The notes: a model not told the origin generated them from the letters alone. Numbered from the stretch's first letter, positions 26,275 through 34,633 are shown. The stretch: DNA of 64,000 nt from Nitrososphaerota archaeon (GCA_016200045.1 JACQFN010000016.1:186001-250000), one strand, 5' to 3'. A program made the numbers and translations.

Positions 26275-27549
26275 ATGGCGAGTTGGTCTCACTCTGGGGA
26301 AACAATGGACATTTTTCTGAATAATACTTGTGTTGAGCGACTCAGGACCAGTCTGAAGGATGTCGTCCGACCGTTTGTATACCGCAAGCTCGTCATTCTT
26401 ACTGGAAGTGCGTCAAACAATAGCGCCCTTTCAGTTTTCTTCCTGGAGGCTGGCTCGAATTGCGTTCGCACGGTAGAACTACCGTCTAGACTTGGGTCAA
26501 CATACTTGCGGTTCTCCAACATGGAAAGACTTCTCAGTAATCCCCCCCGACGCGTAAGGGAGGTTGTAGAAGGAATCGATCCGGAGCGTCGGGCTGTCGT
26601 GTACGCTGGATCGTTTACAGGTCGAACCTCATTTTGTGGGCGACGAATCCTGGGTTATAGACGTCGTCCGCACTTTGAAGCTGAACGGAAAGATCGGCAA
26701 CTCGAATTTCTAGCTGATGAAGCCTCAGGGAACAAGATCGTTGTGAGTCTAAAGGATGAAGACGCACTCCTGAGAAATGTACTTCTTAGGATACGACGAG
26801 CTCCTGTAGTAATATCTGGCGTCCCGGATGGTTACTTGGCAATGGGAAGTAGTCATACCTTCTTGATAAGGAATGGAGCCAACAGCTCGGAGACTAATGG
26901 AATCAGGAGAGTCATCAGGTTTCTCGCCTCCGACTGTAGGAGTGTAGTCCTCTCGGATTTGGTCGAGGGCACTCCCTGCACATATTATGGTTTCGTTTCG
27001 AGCGACTGGGCGATTGACTTTGGCGCTTTCGAAGCGTTGGTATACTGGAACACTAGGAAGCTGCACCTTTGGGCGCCTGGAATAATGCGTCCATTGACAA
27101 TGGACGGTTCGACGGCCAGAAAAGTGAGTAAGGAGGTGTGCCGCACAGCCATTCGTCTTAATCAGAGGACGGGATATACGGGAGCCTTTTGCGTGGATGG
27201 TGTGCTTAAGGCTGACAAGTATACGATTAATGAAATCAATCCCCGCATTTGCGCAGGCTTCTCTCTGCTCTCCGAGTTGCTCGGAGACAGTCTGCCTCTA
27301 ACCATAGTAGATCTATCTCTTAGAATCAGTCCGTCCGAATCAAGTTCGTCCTTATACGAGCCTCTCAGTGACCTAGCATGTCAACTTGCGAGACAGGATC
27401 GCATGGTAAAGCTATGGGATGCCAAGTTCAAGCCTCTTGAGAGCAAAATGAGAAGACGTGCCCTCAGAGAGAAGAGTGTATCCAAATGGCTTTTGGGTAA
27501 TCGACATGCCTTGGCCGACGGCCTTCATATACCACTAGTGGAACTCTAG
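26275..27549 (+). CDS. ATP-grasp family ligase
   Basis: 424 residues starting directly after the PhyH stop. The ATP-grasp catalytic region is recognisable at the C-terminal side: FCVDGVLKADKYTINEINPRICAG carries the Asp/Glu-x-Asn-Pro-Arg metal-binding motif near residue 325. A DLVEGTPCTYYGFV segment earlier fits the domain. These enzymes join a carboxylate, activated as acyl phosphate, to an amine or thiol. In this setting it may form an amide bond on the product or modify a peptide. Substrate unknown. Confidence 0.8.
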   Translation: MASWSHSGETMDIFLNNTCVERLRTSLKDVVRPFVYRKLVILTGSASNNSALSVFFLEAGSNCVRTVELPSRLGSTYLRFSNMERLLSNPPRRVREVVEGIDPERRAVVYAGSFTGRTSFCGRRILGYRRRPHFEAERKDRQLEFLADEASGNKIVVSLKDEDALLRNVLLRIRRAPVVISGVPDGYLAMGSSHTFLIRNGANSSETNGIRRVIRFLASDCRSVVLSDLVEGTPCTYYGFVSSDWAIDFGAFEALVYWNTRKLHLWAPGIMRPLTMDGSTARKVSKEVCRTAIRLNQRTGYTGAFCVDGVLKADKYTINEINPRICAGFSLLSELLGDSLPLTIVDLSLRISPSESSSSLYEPLSDLACQLARQDRMVKLWDAKFKPLESKMRRRALREKSVSKWLLGNRHALADGLHIPLVEL

Positions 27550-27563
27550 ACAAGCTTGGATTG

Positions 27564-28697
27564 ATGGACACCTTCAACGACCTGATCAATCAGCCAATTA
27601 CCTTGCAAAAAGCCGAAGTCTGCACCTACGTTAACTCCGAAGTCAACGTTGCTGACCGCCTAACTCGACTTGTCCGGGCGAGGCGGGGTCTACCCTACCA
27701 ATTGAAAGTCGCGCACAGATACTTGCACTTGTGGACGGCTGAGGGGATTGAGTGCTGGTATGGGCCCTTTGATGATAGGGCGAACATTTCACTCCCTGCT
27801 CTTCTCGAAAAGGTTAGACTCATAGGGAGAAGGACTTCGATCGCGAAAGCCGCCGAGAAACTGAGTCGGTTCTGGGACAGTGATCCCTTTGGTTGTTCAG
27901 CCATAGACTGTGTTCTCTGGGATGCCATTTGTCGGGACAAACAATTTCCGCTTTGGCGAGCACAATCTGAGGGACTCCGGAGAATTGACAGAAACCTTCC
28001 TTTCTACGGCAGCGTTTTGGGCCTCCCAACCGAGAACGTTGACCTCCTGTCGACCGTCTTGGAGGAAGGCTATCCGGTAGCAAAATGGTCGTTGAATCGT
28101 CAAGGGTCCGTTCTAGAGCAAATTCGTGAAATCGGTCGGACCAATATCCGGTTCGACCGCATCGCACTCGATGGCCATGGTAGTATGGCCATTTCCGAGG
28201 TCATTCAGGTCCAAGACTCGGCACCCGAGGTTGCATGGCTCGAGGACCCCTTTCCCCTGCAAAGCTGTATCATGGCACAACTTGCAAAAGAGTCGAGGAA
28301 GGTCATGCCGCCTTTGGTCATAGGTGAAAATCAGAGCTCAACTGAGCTGCTCCTGGATATGGCGCGCAACCCAGCAATAGGAGCTGTCAATCTCGAGGTG
28401 GAGATACTTGGCATAACGAGAACCATCTTGTTGATTAGATATCTTGAAAAGATGGGCAAACCATGTCACCTACACGGTAGAGCTCTTGTGACTTCGTCAC
28501 ATCTGGCAGCAATGCATCCGAAGGCTGTACGATGGGTTGAGATTCACCTAGCCTTCGCACTTGAGAGACTAGCAACGTTAAGAGATACCCCGACAGATGA
28601 CCCTCGAACAATTGTGGAATACTGCCTGGAGAGGGAAGGAGTCGGAGTGCAACCGAGCGCTACTAGTACAGTTCGTGAACGAACCGTAATACTCTGA
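27564..28697 (+). CDS. Enolase-superfamily enzyme (mandelate racemase / muconate cycloisomerase type)
   Basis: 377 residues from ATG 27564 (a TTG three bases earlier is also possible). The metal-ligand carboxylates are seen as Asp in RIALDGHGS, Glu in VAWLEDPF and Glu in VIGENQSS. The usual catalytic Lys-x-Lys reads KWS in PVAKWSLN, so only one Lys is kept; a His in CHLHGRAL could be the base on the other face. The family abstracts alpha-protons of carboxylates (racemases, epimerases, dehydratases, including dipeptide epimerases). Confidence 0.83.
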   Translation: MDTFNDLINQPITLQKAEVCTYVNSEVNVADRLTRLVRARRGLPYQLKVAHRYLHLWTAEGIECWYGPFDDRANISLPALLEKVRLIGRRTSIAKAAEKLSRFWDSDPFGCSAIDCVLWDAICRDKQFPLWRAQSEGLRRIDRNLPFYGSVLGLPTENVDLLSTVLEEGYPVAKWSLNRQGSVLEQIREIGRTNIRFDRIALDGHGSMAISEVIQVQDSAPEVAWLEDPFPLQSCIMAQLAKESRKVMPPLVIGENQSSTELLLDMARNPAIGAVNLEVEILGITRTILLIRYLEKMGKPCHLHGRALVTSSHLAAMHPKAVRWVEIHLAFALERLATLRDTPTDDPRTIVEYCLEREGVGVQPSATSTVRERTVIL

Positions 28698-28722
28698 AAC
28701 CCCATGCCGGATTGCGATTCCT

Positions 28723-29415
28723 ATGAAAGTGATATTACCCAGCAATATAGGCTTGGCAGCTCGTGCGTTAGAAGCTGGCGGATTGGTAGTAGTCCCGACT
28801 GAAAGATGGTACATGCTTTGTTGCGACGCCTCCAATGTAAGTGCATGTGAGCGGGTGTTCCAAGGAAAGCGCAGATCAACGAATAACCCCCTCCTTTTAG
28901 TGCTTCGCTCAAGAAGTGAGGCTTACAAGTACTTCCAAGTCAATCGAAGCGCCGGGCGCTTAATTGAATCGTTGTGGCCGGGGGACCTTGCACTTATACT
29001 TAGATGGGCCGATCGGAAGATGGGTCTCGAATACCAAGCGGTGGGTTCAGAGAAAGCTTTGGTTGGTTGCCCAGGTGGAACGCTAGGTGCCCTCGCAGGG
29101 GAGACTGGGGTGATGATCGCAGCAACCTCTGCGAACATATCGGGAGTCCCATCCGACGATAACGTCGGACCCGCAATAAGCGTAGTCGAAGTCATGACCT
29201 TCCTCAAGAAAACGGACACGCATGTGTCGTTCATAATCGATGGAGGTATCTGTCCTCAGTTTACGCATATGACGATTGTCGACTGCACCGACCAGAAAAC
29301 TCAGCCTGTCGTTATTAGAAAGGGAACCGTGCATAAACGTGCGGTTGAATTATCTTTAGGAAAGGAGTCAGACCTTGACTCATTGTCATCCAGTGGAGAC
29401 TCCGAGGCGAAGTGA
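28723..29415 (+). CDS. YrdC/Sua5-domain protein
   Basis: 230 residues of the YrdC fold: an N-terminal AARALEAGGLVVVPTERWYMLCCDA, KRRSTNNPLLLVL, SLWPGDLALIL and ATSANISGVPS. Sua5/YrdC makes threonylcarbamoyl-AMP for t6A tRNA; YrdC domains are also used in carbamoylation of natural products (HypF, TobZ). The KRxxxxP-like substrate segment is KRRSTNNP. Lacking the C-terminal Sua5 domain and placed in a biosynthetic-looking cluster, it may carbamoylate a cluster intermediate rather than serve tRNA. Confidence 0.83.
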   Translation: MKVILPSNIGLAARALEAGGLVVVPTERWYMLCCDASNVSACERVFQGKRRSTNNPLLLVLRSRSEAYKYFQVNRSAGRLIESLWPGDLALILRWADRKMGLEYQAVGSEKALVGCPGGTLGALAGETGVMIAATSANISGVPSDDNVGPAISVVEVMTFLKKTDTHVSFIIDGGICPQFTHMTIVDCTDQKTQPVVIRKGTVHKRAVELSLGKESDLDSLSSSGDSEAK

Positions 29416-30311
29416 GAAGATCGGCAATGGCTATTGTAGCGATTTTGGACGCCCCGAAACCTCACGGTAAGACTCCGGCAACGCGAAGACTGCGAAGGGA
29501 TGGTCACAAGGTGATATTCCTACACCGGAAAGGCTTGAAACTCTCGTCAATACTCCAAGTTGCTCCTGACGCAATGGTCCTTGCTGTGGGAGATGAGCGA
29601 GACATCCAGTTGATTGAGGAGACCAGAGAGTGCGCAGGGATCGCTCATCTGACAATAATTGCCTTGGTTTCGAGATCGGACCAGATAATTCATGCATATG
29701 ATGCCGGTGCTGACAATGTCCTTCTCGACTCCCAATTTCACCTGGTTCCCGCCATTATCCGCCAGCTCTCGAATAGACTCCACAAGTTCACCGTGTCTCC
29801 TCTTACTGGCCTTCCAAGCGGTGTTCAGGTCGAATATGCTATGGGGAAATTGCCGAGTAAACAGGGCTGGAGCATTCTCTATGTAGACATTGATGATTTC
29901 AAGTCGCTTAACGACACTAATGGCGTTTTGTTTGGAAACATGATAATTGAACTGTTAGCTTCGGTCTGTCGGGAAACCGTTCGCGAAAGAGGGAACATCG
30001 GTGACTTTGTGGGACACATTGGTGGCGACGACTTCCTTATCATCTCATCTTCTAATCGAGCATCCGACCTCAGCGACCTGATTAGGAATCGATTCCACAG
30101 AAGGAGTCGCTTGCTCCAATCCAGTTTGGTTTCGAGTTTAAGCGTGACAAATCGGGGAGACAGTCATGTTAACGCCAAGCTGAATCAGCTGTCAGTGTCC
30201 ATCGGAATCGTCCATTACCAGAGGGGATTACCTAAAGCAACGGTTGAGATTGCCCGTCTTGCAGCCCAGGCGAAGGCAAACGCCAAACGGCTTTCCGTTC
30301 GACAAGCATGA
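29412..30311 (+). CDS. Receiver-like + GGDEF-like domain protein
   Basis: 299 residues from GTG 29412, overlapping the YrdC stop (GTGA); ATG 29427 is an alternative. The first 120 residues have an alternating beta/alpha pattern like a receiver domain (VLAVGDERDI, IIALVSRSDQIIHAYDAGADNVL) without an obvious phospho-acceptor Asp. The second part contains SPLTGLPSG, ILYVDIDDFKSLND, FGNMIIELLA and the signature GGDDF, the hallmark of diguanylate cyclases, with Asp replacing Glu. GGDEF proteins are rare in archaea, which points to transfer from bacteria. Confidence 0.82.
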   Translation: MRRSAMAIVAILDAPKPHGKTPATRRLRRDGHKVIFLHRKGLKLSSILQVAPDAMVLAVGDERDIQLIEETRECAGIAHLTIIALVSRSDQIIHAYDAGADNVLLDSQFHLVPAIIRQLSNRLHKFTVSPLTGLPSGVQVEYAMGKLPSKQGWSILYVDIDDFKSLNDTNGVLFGNMIIELLASVCRETVRERGNIGDFVGHIGGDDFLIISSSNRASDLSDLIRNRFHRRSRLLQSSLVSSLSVTNRGDSHVNAKLNQLSVSIGIVHYQRGLPKATVEIARLAAQAKANAKRLSVRQA

Positions 30312-30404
30312 CATCCGCCTGACTTGCCTGCCCGACTTGCGCACGGTTGTCTGTAGGATTCTTTCTCTCCCGTAACGCCATCTCATGCAGCAACGTATCT
30401 AGGT

Positions 30405-30845
30405 TTAGCTAGAAGTTCTTGCTAGCAATGATAGCGACGACAATATGCCCTCGAACAACAGCCAGCCAACGACCGTCACCGGCGTGTTCAGGAAGGTCCA
30501 GATGTCGGTGCCAACGAAGGAGAAGGTTTGCATCAAGTAGATCGAAACATTCGCCACGCCAAACAACGTGCTTGTGACTAGAAGGCTCTTAGGCACAGAC
30601 GACCAGACTATCTCGGACACGCTTGCGCCCATTCTGGATGAGTAGGGGCTGCTCCTGACCTTCAGAAATGAGGAGAACAGGAAGAACGCACCGAAGAGAG
30701 ATGTTGCGACAGAGACGGCGTTCAATATCAGATTATGGCTGGCTGACTGAAGGAAGGTCCCTGAGGCCATCAGGAAGAAGCCAAGGAAAGCGATGTCATT
30801 TGGTAAATTCCTCGAGACTGGCCATGAACTGTGATTGTCGTACAC
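30405..30845 (-). CDS. Four-helix membrane protein
   Basis: 146 residues with about four hydrophobic helices (roughly 17-35, 40-62, 85-108, 118-140) and no recognised motif. It reads against the cluster and may belong to either side. Between it and the GGDEF gene lie 93 bp with no evident feature. Confidence 0.55.
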   Translation of the reverse strand: MYDNHSSWPVSRNLPNDIAFLGFFLMASGTFLQSASHNLILNAVSVATSLFGAFFLFSSFLKVRSSPYSSRMGASVSEIVWSSVPKSLLVTSTLFGVANVSIYLMQTFSFVGTDIWTFLNTPVTVVGWLLFEGILSSLSLLARTSS

Positions 30846-30937
30846 AGGAGGAGTTGTTGCACCCCTTCCCTAAATCCATTCCGTGGTCGTGCACTGAGAG
30901 CATGTATCCAGCCGCAATATCACCTACAGCCTTAGCG

Positions 30938-31465
30938 TCAAAGGTTCACCGCTTCGTCCGCTATGCTGGCCGCCTTCTCCCAGACCTCGACTGGGACATA
31001 GAATTCATGCATCTCAAACTGGTTCTTGCTTCCATCCATCTCGACCTTCTCTTCAAACACGATTTTCGCTTCCTCTAAAGCTCGCCTGACCTTAATTGCA
31101 TCGAAGTCGAGCACTCGGCTAATCTCCGTCCAGTCCTTGGAAGGTCCGCGCGGTTCTGATAATGGCGCTCCCCCGTACCTCTCCTCTGCGATCTTTTCTC
31201 TGGCTTCCCTGTACGAGCAGGGCCTCCACCCTCGGTCCAATTCTGCGTTATTGTCAAGCAGTTCTTGAATGCTGATGTAGCCCCACTCGGCGAACGTATC
31301 GTCATTGAGGTTGGCGTAGCCGAATGCGAGATTCTTTTCCCTGTCCATCTCAGCGATCAACCAGTAGAACTTGACCTTCTTCGCTTCATACCGTTGATAG
31401 ATTATCTTTTCCTCGATTGCGACGTTCTCGGTCGCGTAGAGTTCTGGAACTTTTTCATTTGTGAT
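30938..31465 (-). CDS. Hypothetical protein of the second mobile module, probable ATC start
   Basis: The conserved-looking frame runs without stop from 31465 to 30938 (175 residues). The first canonical in-frame start is TTG 31360, which would cut off 35 codons that look coding (VPELYATENVAIEEKIIYQ). An ATC at 31465 lies 7 nt after a GGAGG site and is the best-placed start. The gene begins 13 bp after the HerA stop in the same operon. The family is unknown; the central part is charged and helix-rich. Confidence 0.6.
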   Translation of the reverse strand: MTNEKVPELYATENVAIEEKIIYQRYEAKKVKFYWLIAEMDREKNLAFGYANLNDDTFAEWGYISIQELLDNNAELDRGWRPCSYREAREKIAEERYGGAPLSEPRGPSKDWTEISRVLDFDAIKVRRALEEAKIVFEEKVEMDGSKNQFEMHEFYVPVEVWEKAASIADEAVNL

Positions 31466-31478
31466 GTCTTTCCCTCCT

Positions 31479-33317
31479 TCACGAAGTCAACTCGCCAGCA
31501 TAAACTCGATTCCGCTCGATCAAGGAAGGAACCTCCCAGCACAAACAAAACAAAACGTTCCGATTCGTATTCTCCCTTGAAAGGCTCTGAATCAGCTTCT
31601 CATCATCTGAACAGACGATGACGCTATGGAAATTGTTCAGGGCAATCCCAATGTTACCTCGAAGGTCGGAGTTTCCCGTCTCGACATTGATCGCGGTTTG
31701 CATGGGCTGAATCTGTATGTCCGGCCCCGTACGCGAGGCCACACCGTCCACTCCCTTCTCACGCAGTTTTCCAATTATCCAATTGACGTAGAATTCGTGC
31801 TTGACTCCTGGATTCGTGCCGGGAGCTTGATAGAGGATCCTGGGCGCACCCTTACCATTTCTCACTCTGATTCGCTCAATTTTGCCCTTCTGAATCAACT
31901 GCTTGACCGCTTTCGAATACGATTTGTCGGTCAGATGCAGAAGGTGTCGTCTCTCACGAGTTGGGATGAACGGTCGAGATTCCACGCTATTGAGAAACGC
32001 CTTTTCCTCGTCGGACAATTCATCGCGCAAGGTCTTGACTGGCATGAACTCCGTACCTTCTGGAATCTTCGGCATGTGTCGTACTAAGTCATCTTTCGTG
32101 ACCGCGGAAATCGAAACCTCCGGAGCTGAAACGATGAACGGCTCATCAATCAGAGGCGTCTTCACGATCGCCTGCTTCTGCTTCAGGTTTGTCAGCGCTT
32201 GTGCAAAGTGCTCGAGCGCCGCGCTCCAAGTGTAACCGAGACTCTTGCCTGCGAGCTCGATGTCCTTGCCGTCTTGAAGTCTGAAGTAGAACACGTTCTG
32301 ACAGTTTTTCCTGATGTCGTCTTCGATGTTCGACGGGCTCTGGGTGATGATTGCAATGCTCTGGCCCCTCTTTCTCAATCGGCTGCTGAACTCGGTCGTG
32401 AGATGCGTATCCGTCGCAACGACCTTTCGTAGAATCTTTGGAACGAGCAATTGCGCCTCGTCTGCGATGAAGAGATTCGTGACTTCGTCCGTAATTGCCC
32501 TTCCGAGCGCGAGTTTGAGATAGGCTACAGCTATGGCGTTGTAAATCAGTCTCATCTCAGTTCGGTACGCGACCTGAGCCTCCAGGGAGTGAAGGTCAAT
32601 CAGGATGTTCTTCTTGTCTAGGGTTTCGAAGTCTATGCTCGATGCTTCAGTGTAGAAGATTTCGTTCAGCACAGGGTTGCTCCGGTAAGGTTCGAGCCTT
32701 ACGAGAAGCGCCGTCTTGGACTTCTCGAGACTGTTCAGTCTGAACGGGAGCTCCTGGTCCTCAAAACTGATGACGTTATCGATGAGAGATGGGATTGTGT
32801 TGCTCATCTGGATGCACTTCTCAAGCACGTAGTTCATCTGGGGGCTGAGATCCTGGTACTCAGCCTCGACGCCTTTGAATGTCGTCTCCTTGAGGAGTGC
32901 TCTGACGAGTCCGTAGTCGTTCAGGTCGTACGGATTGATTCGTAGATTCTCGTAAGGAGCGTAGTATTCGACTTCACCGTTCAACTTTGGAATGATGTTC
33001 TTCCACTCCCCCTCCACGTCAAGAATGAGAAGCCTGATGTCCCGGTGCTCAGCCTCAATCGCAAGTTTCATCGCCGCCCTAGTCTTTCCTCCGCCGGTCG
33101 CCCCGTAAAACGCGAAGTGGAACCCGAATTGACTCGGAGGAATTCTGAACTCGGCACCGTCAGAGAGAAGTCCGAGATGTGCTCCATTCACAGATTGATT
33201 CGAGCCAGTTGAATGTAGAAAGTTCGGAAGTGGCGAGGAGCAAAACGTGCAAAGTCCTCGTTTCTTTTCCGTTAGACTTCCGCAACTGAGACACACCCAA
33301 TATTCAATCCGAATCAC
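31479..33317 (-). CDS. HerA-type ATPase with N-terminal zinc ribbon and C-terminal winged-helix / nuclease-like part
   Basis: 612 residues. An N-terminal ribbon (CLSCGSLTEKKRGLCTFC) precedes a HerA/FtsK-like motor: Walker A FYGATGGGKTRAA near residue 72, Walker B NLFIADEAQLL near 285, and a SIAIITQSPSNI sensor. The C-terminal third has a winged-helix segment (RERRHLLHLTDKSYSKAVKQLI) and then GPDIQIQPMQTAINVETG, whose acidic pattern resembles a PD-(D/E)XK core. This layout mirrors the larger ATPase at 11-14 kb. GTG start overlaps the preceding ribbon gene. Likely a DNA pump for transfer or segregation of the element. Confidence 0.82.
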   Translation of the reverse strand: MIRIEYWVCLSCGSLTEKKRGLCTFCSSPLPNFLHSTGSNQSVNGAHLGLLSDGAEFRIPPSQFGFHFAFYGATGGGKTRAAMKLAIEAEHRDIRLLILDVEGEWKNIIPKLNGEVEYYAPYENLRINPYDLNDYGLVRALLKETTFKGVEAEYQDLSPQMNYVLEKCIQMSNTIPSLIDNVISFEDQELPFRLNSLEKSKTALLVRLEPYRSNPVLNEIFYTEASSIDFETLDKKNILIDLHSLEAQVAYRTEMRLIYNAIAVAYLKLALGRAITDEVTNLFIADEAQLLVPKILRKVVATDTHLTTEFSSRLRKRGQSIAIITQSPSNIEDDIRKNCQNVFYFRLQDGKDIELAGKSLGYTWSAALEHFAQALTNLKQKQAIVKTPLIDEPFIVSAPEVSISAVTKDDLVRHMPKIPEGTEFMPVKTLRDELSDEEKAFLNSVESRPFIPTRERRHLLHLTDKSYSKAVKQLIQKGKIERIRVRNGKGAPRILYQAPGTNPGVKHEFYVNWIIGKLREKGVDGVASRTGPDIQIQPMQTAINVETGNSDLRGNIGIALNNFHSVIVCSDDEKLIQSLSRENTNRNVLFCLCWEVPSLIERNRVYAGELTS

Positions 33318-33529
33318 TTACACCACTCGCACAACTTCATTCTTCTCGCAACTCCGCCAATCCACTTGTCTTTCACCCACACATCGTTCATGCAGAAGAT
33401 TCTCGTGCAACCGTCGCAGATTCTCTGACATTGAGAGCAAACAGGGCGTGAACAGGTTCCGCAAATTCCGAATATTCTGTCTCTGTCTGTGGTCGATCCG
33501 CACACCTCGCACTTCAGCAGTTCAGTCAT
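33314..33529 (-). CDS. Zinc-ribbon / B-box-like small protein
   Basis: 71 residues with ten Cys arranged as successive CxxC pairs (CEVCG, CGTCSRPVCSQCQRICDGC, then CEWCK at the C terminus). Probably binds two or three zinc ions. The ATG overlaps the stop of the previous zinc-ribbon gene and its own stop overlaps the HerA start. Such small ribbons are common in archaeal mobile elements; the partner is unknown. Confidence 0.7.
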   Translation of the reverse strand: MTELLKCEVCGSTTDRDRIFGICGTCSRPVCSQCQRICDGCTRIFCMNDVWVKDKWIGGVARRMKLCEWCK

Positions 33530-33701
33530 ACAACCTTCCTCTCACGAACTTCGCATAACAGTCTGGGCAGAATACGTGGCCGTTGATCACTTGCAGGCAG
33601 TTGGCGCAACAAGGCTTCTTGCAGTTCGTGCACTTGCCGGCGCCGACATTCTTCACAAACGTGTGGCCGCAGTCGAGAGTAGGGAAGTCTATCTCGTTGA
33701 T
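33522..33701 (-). CDS. Small zinc-finger protein, probable ATC start
   Basis: 59 residues if started at ATC 33701, which stands 7 nt after GGAGG inside the end of the TFB gene. It contains CGHTFVKNVGAGKCTNCKKP, CCANC and CPDC, enough for two zinc sites. The only canonical start, GTG 33656, would remove the first Cys-Gly-His. The stop overlaps the next ATG. Too short to be noticed by length-based gene calling. Confidence 0.6.
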   Translation of the reverse strand: MNEIDFPTLDCGHTFVKNVGAGKCTNCKKPCCANCLQVINGHVFCPDCYAKFVRGRLYD

Positions 33702-34504
33702 GGACTCGCCTCCAGCGCGGACCTCATCTTCGCGGAAACTTCCCGGACCGTGTACTCGGCTATCCCGAACGTGTTTGCTATTTCGCGTTGAGTGTAGTGG
33801 GTGCCGTTACTCTTTGAGGCCAGGTAAAGCGCACTCGCCGCGATGGTTCTGGGGGAAGATGACCCGAAGGATTTCAGATGATATTCGTGCGCATACTCCA
33901 TTCCCTTCCCCACGACTGCAGGGTCAAGGTTCAGCTTTAGTCCGAAGACGGAGACGTAGTGCTCCGGAGGCTTGTACTCGGGCTTGAGACCGCTCTCGAA
34001 TCCAAGCAGCATCACATAACGCCTCGCGAACCGCGCATCGGCCCCGGTCGCGGCAGCAAGTTCCTTGATCGATCTGAGGGCGTTCGAATAATTCCTTGAA
34101 TAATCGAAGATTAAGGCTACAGCGAGCTCTCGCCTCCTCAGACGACTGAGCTTTGACCGATTGGCCTTGTGATATTGAATCACCGACTCCCTGACCTGCT
34201 GCGGCATTCCCGTTCGGTTCGACAACTCCTCGACGAGCTCACGCCACTTGAGTTCAGCATGGTTTGGCGCTATGTGATTCTTGACCCTCCTCAACGCTGA
34301 GACAAATTCACCGTTCGAGCCTTCGCTGAAATTGGGGTCAATGATTGAGCCGAGTTCGTTCTCTGCCTGGGTCCTGGGCATGGGCTCGCCAGGCAGGATC
34401 TTGCCCACCCTCCCGCAGCCCCTGCAAACGAGTTCCCCTTCTACGGAGTCCTCCAGGAACTTACTTGAATCAGAGTTGCCACACTCGCAGGCATACTCAT
34501 TGAT
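33689..34504 (-). CDS. TFIIB-like initiation factor TFB, probable ATC start
   Basis: The C-terminal two thirds form the cyclin repeats (AVALIFDYSRNYSNALRSIK, GSSSPRTIAASALYLASK, TQREIANTFGIAEYTVREV) of archaeal TFB, which recruits RNA polymerase to TATA promoters. An N-terminal zinc ribbon (YACECGNSD ... LVCRGCGRV) is in frame upstream of the first canonical start (GTG near 34408). The frame opens directly after the TGA of the preceding small gene, with ATC at 34504, 6 nt behind GAGGTG. From there the protein has 271 residues. A TFB on a mobile element could redirect host transcription. Confidence 0.78.
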   Translation of the reverse strand: MNEYACECGNSDSSKFLEDSVEGELVCRGCGRVGKILPGEPMPRTQAENELGSIIDPNFSEGSNGEFVSALRRVKNHIAPNHAELKWRELVEELSNRTGMPQQVRESVIQYHKANRSKLSRLRRRELAVALIFDYSRNYSNALRSIKELAAATGADARFARRYVMLLGFESGLKPEYKPPEHYVSVFGLKLNLDPAVVGKGMEYAHEYHLKSFGSSSPRTIAASALYLASKSNGTHYTQREIANTFGIAEYTVREVSAKMRSALEASPSTR

Positions 34505-34633
34505 TCAGACCACCTCAATGACATCAAGAATCGCTCCACACCTGCCGCACGTCGCGCCGAACTTCGATTTCTTGATCCCCCACGCGTCTCCCCGGTTCCT
34601 GTATTCCCTGCAATCTGGACAGTACCCTCTCAT
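34505..34633 (-). CDS. Zinc-ribbon micro-protein fused in frame ahead of TFB except for one TGA
   Basis: 42 residues starting MRGYCPDCREYRNRGDAWGI with a second pair CGRC, so a complete small zinc ribbon. The ATG overlaps the stop of the preceding gene (ATGA). Its TGA is followed without any gap by the TFB frame in the same phase, so read-through would give a TFB with two ribbons. The more economical view is two coupled genes. Confidence 0.6.
   Translation of the reverse strand: MRGYCPDCREYRNRGDAWGIKKSKFGATCGRCGAILDVIEVV

Noticed and set aside
34402-34633. General reassignment of TGA to an amino acid
   Set aside because: purL, purF, purN, folD, purE and many others end normally in TGA with overlapping starts, so TGA is a standard stop in this genome; only local explanations remain.
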